From Ruminiclostridium sp. (lineage in GTDB: Bacteria > Bacillota > Clostridia > Oscillospirales > Ruminococcaceae), in NCBI GenBank assembly GCA_017625405.1, contig JAGALB010000032.1, positions 1 through 51,572 on the forward strand: a stretch of DNA of 51,572 bases, given 5' to 3'. Position numbers and translations under genes: made by a program. Positions 32,271-38,779 of this stretch are shown here, one piece after another. How positions within the stretch are numbered: the first letter of the stretch is position 1; each line of letters begins with the position of its first letter. The notes beneath the pieces are model-generated. The model saw only the letters and a program-made list of their open reading frames with translations. It was not told the DNA's origin and made no database searches.

Positions 32271-32927
32271 ATGAATAAAAATGACTATATTATCCGTTTA
32301 GAAACAGAAAAAGATTATCGTGAAACCGAAAACCTTGCTCGTGAAGCGTTCTGGAATTTAAGCTTTCCGGGTTGTAATGAGCACTATTTCATCCATGTGC
32401 TGAGAGAGCATGAGGCGTTTATTCCTGAGCTTGACTATGTTGTTGAATACGAAGGGAAAATTATTGCCTGTGTCATGTACTCAAAAGCAAAGCTGGTTGA
32501 TGAAAACGGCAATGAAAAGAATATCGTATCAATGGGACCGATTTGCGTGCATCCCGATTTTCAGCGAAAGGGGCTCAGCAGAATGCTGCTTGAACTGACC
32601 TTTGAAAAGGCGCTTGAAATGGGATATGATACTGTTATTAATTTCGGTAATCCCGATAATTATGTTGCACGTGGCTATAAGAGCTGCAAGAAGTACAATG
32701 TGTGCTTTGAGGGCGATGTTTTCCCTGCGGCGCTGCTCGTAAAGGCGCTGAAGGAGGATGCTCTGGACGGAAGAAAGTGGTTCTATCATCCCAATAATGC
32801 CGATGCACCCTGTGATGACGAAGCAGCGGTAGAGGAATTCGATAAGCTCTTCCCACCAAAGGAAAAGGCGTGGCAGCCCAGCCAGGAGGAATTCTATATT
32901 CACAGTCATTCTGTAATTAACCGGTAA
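32271..32927 (+). CDS. GNAT-family N-acetyltransferase (YhbS-like)
   Basis: A 218-residue acetyltransferase with the acetyl-CoA-binding motif A in ICVHPDFQRKGLSRMLLELT and a strand pairing NFGNPDNYVARGYKSCKKYNV, as in YhbS-like proteins. The C-terminal 60 residues are an extension that is not recognised. Start at 32271 is fixed by AGGAGG; an open frame from 32238 has no SD. Substrate unknown: drug, amino acid or peptide are all possible. The leader-peptide/hairpin region upstream hints at inducible expression, as for antibiotic-modifying or ribosome-protecting genes, but resistance is not shown. A bidirectional terminator follows. Confidence 0.85.
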   Translation: MNKNDYIIRLETEKDYRETENLAREAFWNLSFPGCNEHYFIHVLREHEAFIPELDYVVEYEGKIIACVMYSKAKLVDENGNEKNIVSMGPICVHPDFQRKGLSRMLLELTFEKALEMGYDTVINFGNPDNYVARGYKSCKKYNVCFEGDVFPAALLVKALKEDALDGRKWFYHPNNADAPCDDEAAVEEFDKLFPPKEKAWQPSQEEFYIHSHSVINR

Positions 32928-32931
32928 TAAA

Positions 32932-32970
32932 AACAAGCCGATGAGCATTGCTCATCGGCTTGTTGATTTT
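32932..32970. terminator. Bidirectional terminator between convergent GNAT and esterase genes
   Basis: Perfect 16-bp stem AACAAGCCGATGAGCA and its complement around a single T (32932-32964), with A-run before and GATTTTT after. Confidence 0.9.
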
Positions 32971-34145
32971 TATCCGAGAATCTCTTTAAGTTTTTCAGAA
33001 ACAGCTGTTGCTGTTTTTTCGTGAGTCTTTTCGGTAGGATGCCAGTCAGCGGCAATGCCGTCTGCCTGATCCTGGTTTGCCAGTCTCATTGCATAAACGG
33101 ATGTATCGCCTGTCTCGGCAGAGTAGGTAGCAACCGCTTCTTCAACGCATTTGTAAAGCCCGCTTCCCATTACACCGAGAACACAGAGAATTTCCGCATC
33201 AGGGTTCTTTTCACGTACCTGCTTCAGGAAATTTACATATTCAGCAGTGAATTCAGCCTGCTTGTCCTTGTCAGACTTGCAGTAGCTTTCGTCGTTTGTG
33301 CCGAGGTTTATCACCACAGCGTCAGGCTGGCGCTTGAAATCCCACTTGATACCGGCAACGCCTCTTGAGTACGAATAACCGATATCGTTATAATATTTCG
33401 GCATTATCTGGTTTGCGGATTTCTTATCGGGATTACCTGTATAGCCTGAAATAATGCCGTATCCGCTTATAGCCACAAGGCTGTAATCTGCATCAAGCAT
33501 CTGTGCGGTCTTGTAAGCATATGCCTTTGTACAGTCTTCTGTGGAGGTGGAGAAATGATGATTTCTGTCTTCGTCATCAACACCGTAACCGCAGGTGATA
33601 GAGTCGCCTATAAATTCTATGTATAAATCCTTTTCTTCTGTGGGAGCGATTGAGCCTACAACATCAATTGACTTGATAGCGATAGTTGAATTTGCGGTTT
33701 CGCTGAGCTTTACGAGAGAAATTACAGCAGTTTTCTCAGTTTCGCTTTCAAAGGCTGTGATAGTCTTTGTCTGCTCATCCAGCATTAAATCCTGTGTTCT
33801 TTCACCGTCAACATAGATTGCATAACGTGCGGCATTGTCCTCGTTATTTGCCTTTGCGGCACTGTCACCCTTTAAGTTGAACTTTACGGATGTGCCTGTA
33901 AAGGTGAATTCGCAGCCTGTGCCTGAATAAGCGCATATGAGCTCTTCATCGAAATCGTCGTAGAATGCACGGCCGAGCAGTTTTACGGTTTCTGATGTGG
34001 GGATGTATGTCTGCGGACCTGCAGGCGCGGTTGTTTCTGTGGTTACTGTTGTTTCGGGTGTTGTTACAGCCGGTTCTGTTGCGCTGTTACAGCTTGTAAA
34101 AAGCATTATTGAAGCGCATAAGGCTGATAATACTTGTTTCTTCAT
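32970..34145 (-). CDS. Lipoprotein CE2-type carbohydrate esterase (SGNH hydrolase)
   Basis: A 391-residue exported lipoprotein: signal peptide ending in the lipobox FTSC (Cys19), a Thr/Glu/Pro linker (TTPETTVTTETTAPAG), a jelly-roll N-domain (about 50-170) and an SGNH hydrolase domain. Block I is EFIGDSITCGYG with Ser182; NLGTND supplies the oxyanion-hole Asn; D367 and H369 in ADWHPTEKTH complete the triad. This two-domain layout is that of carbohydrate esterase family 2 acetyl-xylan or glucomannan esterases, removing acetyl groups from plant polysaccharides on the cell surface. Own promoter on the minus strand, SD GAAAGGA. Family CE2 is likely, exact substrate not. Confidence 0.85.
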   Translation of the reverse strand: MKKQVLSALCASIMLFTSCNSATEPAVTTPETTVTTETTAPAGPQTYIPTSETVKLLGRAFYDDFDEELICAYSGTGCEFTFTGTSVKFNLKGDSAAKANNEDNAARYAIYVDGERTQDLMLDEQTKTITAFESETEKTAVISLVKLSETANSTIAIKSIDVVGSIAPTEEKDLYIEFIGDSITCGYGVDDEDRNHHFSTSTEDCTKAYAYKTAQMLDADYSLVAISGYGIISGYTGNPDKKSANQIMPKYYNDIGYSYSRGVAGIKWDFKRQPDAVVINLGTNDESYCKSDKDKQAEFTAEYVNFLKQVREKNPDAEILCVLGVMGSGLYKCVEEAVATYSAETGDTSVYAMRLANQDQADGIAADWHPTEKTHEKTATAVSEKLKEILG

Positions 34146-34173
34146 ATCTTATTGTTCCTTTCGTTTTTTATTG

Positions 34174-34202
34174 ATTATAGCATTTATTGTCTGAAAAATC
34201 AA
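34174..34202 (-). promoter_or_regulatory. Promoter of the CE2-type esterase (minus strand)
   Basis: Minus-strand TTGATT (34197-34202), 17 nt, TATAAT (34174-34179). Confidence 0.7.
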
Positions 34203-34216
34203 GGCTGTTGCAGCTA

Positions 34217-34245
34217 TTGACTTTAAATTTTGGCTGTGGTATTAT
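34217..34245 (+). promoter_or_regulatory. Promoter of the histidine phosphatase/GNAT pair
   Basis: TTGACT (34217-34222), 17 nt, TATTAT (34240-34245). Confidence 0.65.
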
Positions 34246-34272
34246 GATTTTAATCAATAACGGAGGTGCATA

Positions 34273-34851
34273 ATGACAACCGTATATTTTATCCGCCATG
34301 CACAATCAGACCGATTTGTTCATGACGACCGGACAAGACCGCTGACTTCTGAGGGGATCTCTGATACAAAGAAAATAACAGCGGTGCTTGAAAATTCAGG
34401 AATCAGTCATATTATTTCCAGCCCCTATACCCGTACAATACAGACTGTGTCTGATTTGTCTGAAAAGCTCGGTCTTGAGATTGAAACGGACGAAGATTTC
34501 AGAGAGCGTAATGCAGGTCAGTGGCACGGTGAGAATTTTATTGAATTCATACGCAGCCAGTGTGAGGATTTCAGTTATCATATTCTTGATGGTGAATGTC
34601 TTGCGGATGTACAGAAACGTAATATTTCAGCGCTGCATCGCTGGATTGAGAAATATAACGGCGAAACTGTCGCAATTGCAACACACGGCACAGCACTCAG
34701 CACCATGATAAATTATTACTATCCAGGGTTTGGCTTTGAAAGCTTTATGCGTATAATTGATTATATGCCCTATGTTGTAAAAATGGAGCTGGATGGTGAT
34801 AAGTGCCTTTCCTTTGAAGAGATTCTGGTTGTCAAAAAGGAGTATAAATAA
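34273..34851 (+). CDS. Histidine phosphatase (phosphoglycerate mutase-like) family protein
   Basis: A 192-residue protein of the histidine phosphatase superfamily. The catalytic motif RHAQS near the N-terminus (phospho-histidine His9), SSPYTRTIQT with the conserved Arg, the acid/base Glu in DFRERNAGQWHG and the second His in ATHGTALSTM are all present. Dephosphorylates small phosphometabolites; substrate unknown, and a cofactor-dependent phosphoglycerate mutase role is unlikely because of divergent length. SD CGGAGG. Its stop overlaps the next GNAT gene (TAATG). Confidence 0.85.
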   Translation: MTTVYFIRHAQSDRFVHDDRTRPLTSEGISDTKKITAVLENSGISHIISSPYTRTIQTVSDLSEKLGLEIETDEDFRERNAGQWHGENFIEFIRSQCEDFSYHILDGECLADVQKRNISALHRWIEKYNGETVAIATHGTALSTMINYYYPGFGFESFMRIIDYMPYVVKMELDGDKCLSFEEILVVKKEYK

Positions 34852-35288
34852 TGCTTGTGCGTGAAATAAATGAAACCGATCTTAATGGCCTGTTAAAGCT
34901 CTATACACATCTTCATGATAATCCGATTCCTGCCGAAAGTGATGGACTTCGCAGGTTGTGGAGTGAAATAACAGAAGACAGAAATCATCATATAATTATT
35001 GCCGAAGAAAATGGTGAAATAGTTTCTTCCTGTGTATGTGTAATAGTGCCTAATCTGACTCATAATCAGTGTCCGTATGCTTTGATTGAAAATGTTGTTA
35101 CACACGAAGCGTACAGAGGCAGGGGATACGCTACCGCCTGTCTTGATTATGCCAAAAAAATAGCGAAAAGCGAAAATTGTTATAAGCTTATGCTTATGAC
35201 AGGGTCAAAACAGGAAAGTACCCTCAGATTTTATGAAAAAGCAGGGTATAACAGAAACGACAAAACAGCCTTTATTCAGTGGATATAA
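34851..35288 (+). CDS. GNAT-family N-acetyltransferase
   Basis: A 145-residue single-domain acetyltransferase. Motif A is VVTHEAYRGRGYATACLDYAKKIA (acetyl-CoA pyrophosphate loop R-G-R-G-Y-A) and motif B LMTGSKQESTLRFYEKAGYNRND. Substrate unknown; small-molecule or amino acid acetylation is typical. Its ATG overlaps the stop of the histidine phosphatase by one base, so the two are co-translated. It is separated from the convergent AraC gene by a bidirectional hairpin. Confidence 0.88.
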   Translation: MLVREINETDLNGLLKLYTHLHDNPIPAESDGLRRLWSEITEDRNHHIIIAEENGEIVSSCVCVIVPNLTHNQCPYALIENVVTHEAYRGRGYATACLDYAKKIAKSENCYKLMLMTGSKQESTLRFYEKAGYNRNDKTAFIQWI

Positions 35289-35291
35289 AAA

Positions 35292-35325
35292 CATTCCCGT
35301 TATCAATAATAACGGGAATGAAATT
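35292..35325. terminator. Bidirectional terminator between GNAT and araC-type genes
   Basis: Perfect 12-bp stem CATTCCCGTTAT/ATAACGGGAATG (35292-35320, 5-nt loop), with an A-run before and AAATTT after. It serves the genes at 34851 and 35325. Confidence 0.8.
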
Positions 35326-36194
35326 TATGTCATTGCAGATTTGCGGTAAGCACTGGGTGTAACTCCGATGTATTTCTTGAAAATACGGCAGAAATAGTTG
35401 GAGTCGCTGAAACCGCATCTTAAAGCTGTTTCTGTAATGGAAAGATCGGTTGTACGCAAAAGCCTCACTGCGTTTCTTATTCTTATATCAATCAGATATT
35501 GCTGTGGTGTTACGGAATAGGTAGCAGAAAAAAGCCTTATGAAATGACGCTGTGAGTAATGAGATAATTCAACAAGCTTTGCCGTTGTGATATCATCTGC
35601 AAAATTTGTTTCCATGTATGCCGCAGCGTTTGAAATGCCTTCTATTTCCTTGTGTTTTACTTTGCGTCCGTAAAGTCGAGAAAGCAGTACAATCAGTTGC
35701 AGGAAATATGACCTTACCATAGTCTTTCTGGCAGGTGAATCGCTTTCAAATTCCTTTATTGCGGCTTTAATGATATTTTCAGCTTCGGAAAAAGCGGCAG
35801 GGTCAAGCTTCAGTCTGCTTTTAAAGCCGTTTTCTTTATTGTATTCGGGTTCGAGAAGGAAAAGTGCGTGGTAGCCTGGTAAAGCCTTTATATCATAGCT
35901 TTCGCCTATAAGATGTTCAGGTCTGAACATTATATTGCAGATTTTGAAATTTTCAGCCTTGTCATAACCGTGTTTTATACCTTGGTTCATAACGAAGACA
36001 TCGCCTTTGCTCACTGTGAAATTTTCGTTATCCACAATGTGTGTTGCCTGTCCGCCCAGGACGATCACCAGCTCGGAGAAATCTTCATGACCGTGTATGA
36101 ACATTTCCTGCTCGTGATTGCCGTATTGTATGTAAAAAGGGAAATTTTCATCTGTGGTGAAAAAGTCCAGTCTCATATCATTGCCGTGAGTCAT
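35325..36194 (-). CDS. AraC-family transcriptional regulator with cupin sensor domain
   Basis: A 289-residue regulator with an N-terminal AraC-type cupin domain (about 10-150, with HGHEDFSELVIVLGG and FTVSKGDVFVMNQGIKHGY) and a C-terminal double helix-turn-helix (about 185-285; LRTTDLSITETALRCGFSDSNYFCRIFKKYIGVTPSAYR). An upstream in-frame start at 36254 lies in the -35 of its own promoter, so it is not used; 36194 is the best start and 36176 is an alternative. It is divergent from the GH43 gene and probably controls it in response to a sugar or glycoside. A 15-bp palindrome (36241-36255) overlapping its -35 suits autorepression. Confidence 0.88.
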   Translation of the reverse strand: MTHGNDMRLDFFTTDENFPFYIQYGNHEQEMFIHGHEDFSELVIVLGGQATHIVDNENFTVSKGDVFVMNQGIKHGYDKAENFKICNIMFRPEHLIGESYDIKALPGYHALFLLEPEYNKENGFKSRLKLDPAAFSEAENIIKAAIKEFESDSPARKTMVRSYFLQLIVLLSRLYGRKVKHKEIEGISNAAAYMETNFADDITTAKLVELSHYSQRHFIRLFSATYSVTPQQYLIDIRIRNAVRLLRTTDLSITETALRCGFSDSNYFCRIFKKYIGVTPSAYRKSAMT

Positions 36195-36225
36195 CAGTAA
36201 ATACCGTACCTTTTTTGTTTTGTTA

Positions 36226-36254
36226 ATTATAACATACATAATTGCGGATTGCAA
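36226..36254 (-). promoter_or_regulatory. Promoter of the araC-type gene (minus strand)
   Basis: Minus-strand TTGCAA (36249-36254), 17 nt, TATAAT (36226-36231). Confidence 0.75.
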
Positions 36255-36255
36255 T
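36241..36255. promoter_or_regulatory. Palindromic operator candidate between araC-type and GH43 genes
   Basis: ATTGC-GGATT-GCAAT, a perfect 5-bp inverted repeat covering the araC -35 and about 70 bp upstream of the GH43 -10 (TATAAT 36321-36326). Candidate binding site for the adjacent regulator, by position only. Confidence 0.4.
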
Positions 36256-36357
36256 TGTTTGATGGCAGTTTTGTGCTTTTTTATGTCTTGAAATTTATAG
36301 TTATTATTATATATGTGTTTTATAATAGAATAAATGTAATTGAAAGGAAGTTATGAT

Positions 36358-37668
36358 ATGGCAAATCCTTATCTTCCCGGTTGGGAATATATACCTGACG
36401 GTGAACCGAGAGTATTCGGTGACCGTGTTTATGTTTACGGCTCTCACGACAGAGTAGGTTCAGAGTGGTTCTGCGACTATAAACTCAAAGTATGGTCTGC
36501 ACCTGTTGATAATCTTAACGAATGGACCTGTCACGGCGTATCCTTCAGCACACGTGACTGCGACGGTCATAAGTCGGATGTGGACTGGACGGATAGGGAG
36601 CTTTATGCCCCTGATGTCGTTGAAAAGGACGGCAAATATTATCTTTATGCGTATATAGTCGGTGCTAAAGGCTGTGTTGCGGTAAGCGACAAGCCCGAAG
36701 GTCCGTTCAGACTTATTTCTCAGTATAGCTACAATATAGAAAATCATTACGATGACGGTACATTCATTGATCCCGGTGTTCTTGTGGATGATGACGGAAG
36801 AGTATATGTGTATTGTGGTTATCAGGGTTCATACATGGCTGAAATCAACGGTGACAATATGTACGAGGTAATTGACGGCACATATAAGGAAAAGATTATT
36901 CCTGTTGAAGAGCCGCACAGATTCTTTGAAGCATGCTCACCCCGAAAGGTCGGAGATACATATTATATGATTTACTCACCGCAGATCGGAAGCCGCCTGG
37001 ATTATGCCACAAGTAATTCTCCCACCGGTCCCTTTGAATACAGAGGAACAATCATTGATAATGGTGTTGACTTCCCCGGCGGTAATGACCACGGCTCAAT
37101 CTGCTGTATCAATGGTCAGTGGTATATTTTCTATCACAGAATGTCAAACGGTTCAATAATGTCAAGACGTGGCTGCGTTGAGAAAATTGAAATTTTACCT
37201 GACGGAACAATTCCGCAGGTTGAGATGACATCGCTTGGTTTTGAAGATTATCTTAATCCTTATAAAATCACAATGGCTGATACTGCCTGCGTGCTTTTAA
37301 ACGGTGGTATGATAACCGAAATTGATGAATTTGAACGCATTATCACAAAAATTACAGACGGCACCGTTATGGGCTGGAAGTATTTTGAGTTCGGTCAGGA
37401 TACGGGCAGCGAAGCAGTTGTGAAATTAAAGGTAAGAGGCTGTGGCTGCGTCGGAAGAATACGTGTTATGATTGATTCACCCGACGGTGAAGAAATCGGC
37501 TGCGGCGAATTCGGCATGAATGACGGCGTTGTAACAATACCCGTAAAGAATGTCTGCGGACGTCATGCGGTATTCTTCAGGGCTGAAGCAGGATATGAGG
37601 GCTGGGCAAAGTCCATGTTTGACGGCAGATGCCTGTTTGAGCTTAAATCCTTTGTGTTTAAAAAGTAA
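36358..37668 (+). CDS. Glycoside hydrolase family 43 protein
   Basis: A 436-residue five-bladed beta-propeller hydrolase. Catalytic residues visible: base Asp14 in YIPDGEPRVF, pKa-modulating Asp138 in FIDPGVLVDDDG, acid Glu191 in FFEACSPRK. The C-terminal 120 residues (about 315-436) look like a beta-sandwich that could bind carbohydrate (CBM6-like). GH43 enzymes remove arabinose or xylose from xylan oligosaccharides. No signal peptide, so it acts in the cytoplasm. Start at 36358, 9 nt after GAAAGGA; a TATAAT lies at 36321. Expressed divergently from an AraC regulator that probably senses its substrate. Confidence 0.88.
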   Translation: MANPYLPGWEYIPDGEPRVFGDRVYVYGSHDRVGSEWFCDYKLKVWSAPVDNLNEWTCHGVSFSTRDCDGHKSDVDWTDRELYAPDVVEKDGKYYLYAYIVGAKGCVAVSDKPEGPFRLISQYSYNIENHYDDGTFIDPGVLVDDDGRVYVYCGYQGSYMAEINGDNMYEVIDGTYKEKIIPVEEPHRFFEACSPRKVGDTYYMIYSPQIGSRLDYATSNSPTGPFEYRGTIIDNGVDFPGGNDHGSICCINGQWYIFYHRMSNGSIMSRRGCVEKIEILPDGTIPQVEMTSLGFEDYLNPYKITMADTACVLLNGGMITEIDEFERIITKITDGTVMGWKYFEFGQDTGSEAVVKLKVRGCGCVGRIRVMIDSPDGEEIGCGEFGMNDGVVTIPVKNVCGRHAVFFRAEAGYEGWAKSMFDGRCLFELKSFVFKK

Positions 37669-37674
37669 TATCAG

Positions 37675-37700
37675 AACGCCTGCATCAGCAGGCGTTTTTT
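37675..37700 (+). terminator. Terminator after GH43 gene
   Basis: Perfect 9-bp stem AACGCCTGC/GCAGGCGTT (loop ATCA) with TTTT tail, directly abutting the next promoter. Confidence 0.85.
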
Positions 37701-37701
37701 G

Positions 37702-37730
37702 TTGACACAGTAAAAAATAACGGTTATAAT
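37702..37730 (+). promoter_or_regulatory. Sigma-A promoter of the Cys-rich/GNAT fusion
   Basis: TTGACA (37702-37707), 17 nt, TATAAT (37725-37730): perfect. The 5' UTR is only about 12 nt and consists mainly of the SD. Confidence 0.85.
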
Positions 37731-37748
37731 GAATCTGAGGTGAAAGCT

Positions 37749-38465
37749 ATGGATTTTTCAAGGATAACTGCCTGCGGTGAGTGCTGTACAGGCTGCAGGA
37801 AAAAGGAAGAGGGTCTATGCAAAGGGTGCATTGAATCTGACGGTAACTGTAAGGAGTGGGAAGAGTCAGGCGGATGTCCTATACATAAATGCACAAGAGA
37901 GCATACTGTTCCGTTCTGTGGGCTTTGCGGTGATTTTCCCTGTGAGTGGGTGGTTAAAAAGACGGTATGGCGTGATAATTATGTTGAAGAACACAGACAG
38001 CTTGCTTCTGAATATTACATGTGTAATATCAGACAGGCGGTGATAAGAGATATATACCGTATAGCCGAAATTCTGGTGTTCAATTACCGTCTTAATTTCT
38101 ATCCGATTTTTCAGAACGATGAATATTATTTTGAAGAAATGACGGTTGACAATATTGCAGAGAAAATCAGGAATTCCGATTTTCTGAATAAAACCTTTGT
38201 TTATGACGACGCAGTTGTAAAAGGCTTTATAAAGATAAGCGGCAATGAGATTGAAAAGCTGTTTGTCGAACCCGTACTGCAAGGTCAGGGAATCGGTAAG
38301 AAACTCCTCTGTTATGCTGTTCAAAACTGTGGTGCAGAGCAGCTCTGGGTACTTGAAAAGAACAGCCGTGCAGCAGCGTTCTATCAGCGGAACGGTTTTT
38401 ATGTTACAGATGAGAAAAAGCCTGAAGAAGATACAGATGAATATCTTGTTTTAATGAAAAAATGA
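37749..38465 (+). CDS. Cys-rich DUF3795-like domain fused to GNAT acetyltransferase
   Basis: A 238-residue fusion. The first 90 residues contain twelve cysteines in repeated pairs (C9, C12, C13, C16, C24, C27, C34, C43, C48, C57, C60, C65; GECCTGCRKK...FCGLCGDFPCEW), the pattern of DUF3795-like proteins, presumably binding zinc or Fe-S. The rest is a GNAT domain with motif A VEPVLQGQGIGKKLL and AFYQRNGF. Neither substrate nor metal is known. The GTG at 37740 lies in the SD; the ATG at 37749 is the start. A long hairpin follows. Confidence 0.8.
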   Translation: MDFSRITACGECCTGCRKKEEGLCKGCIESDGNCKEWEESGGCPIHKCTREHTVPFCGLCGDFPCEWVVKKTVWRDNYVEEHRQLASEYYMCNIRQAVIRDIYRIAEILVFNYRLNFYPIFQNDEYYFEEMTVDNIAEKIRNSDFLNKTFVYDDAVVKGFIKISGNEIEKLFVEPVLQGQGIGKKLLCYAVQNCGAEQLWVLEKNSRAAAFYQRNGFYVTDEKKPEEDTDEYLVLMKK

Positions 38466-38480
38466 CTATATTTTTTTACC

Positions 38481-38527
38481 ACGGGAATAGTGTTATGTGC
38501 AACGTAACAGTATTCCCGTTTAATTTT
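38481..38527 (+). terminator. Long hairpin terminator before the adhE region
   Basis: ACGGGAATA...TATTCCCGT with an inner TGTTATG/CGTAACA arm (38481-38519), followed by TAATTTTT. Confidence 0.8.
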
Positions 38528-38535
38528 TAACATTG

Positions 38536-38564
38536 TTGACATATGAGCAAAAAAGGTATATAAT
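38536..38564 (+). promoter_or_regulatory. adhE promoter P1
   Basis: TTGACA (38536-38541), 17 nt, TATAAT (38559-38564). A perfect 7-bp hairpin (TATATGC-CCGT-GCATATA, 38574-38591) would lie at the extreme 5' end of its roughly 210-nt leader. Confidence 0.8.
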
Positions 38565-38685
38565 TTTATGTGGTATATGCCCGTGCATATATCAATGTGA
38601 TGGTGACATAATATTAAAAATGTGCCTTTAAACTGCTGTTTTACGGTTATGCATCACAGCGTTAACCGATATATGAATAAAGCAT

Positions 38686-38714
38686 TTTACAAAGTCTCGA
38701 AACTTTGTTATAAT
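38686..38714 (+). promoter_or_regulatory. adhE promoter P2
   Basis: TTTACA (38686-38691), 17 nt, TATAAT (38709-38714), with start near 38721, about 60 nt before adhE. Its -10 is inside the Rex operator. Confidence 0.7.
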
Positions 38715-38722
38715 ATTAACAA
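38705..38722 (+). promoter_or_regulatory. Rex operator overlapping adhE P2
   Basis: TTGTTATAATATTAACAA, an 18-bp palindrome matching the Rex consensus TTGTTAANNNNTTAACAA except at the innermost base of each arm. It covers the P2 -10 box, so NADH-poor Rex should block P2 and high NADH should release it. adhE is a classical Rex target in clostridia. Confidence 0.85.
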
Positions 38723-38779
38723 ACACAGATATGTGTTTGAACAGGAAAGGCCAAAACCTTAATCAAAAGGAGAAAAATC

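Noticed and set aside
36194-36254. Upstream start at 36254 for the AraC-family gene
   Set aside because: It lies in the -35 box of the gene's own promoter, upstream of the transcript start.
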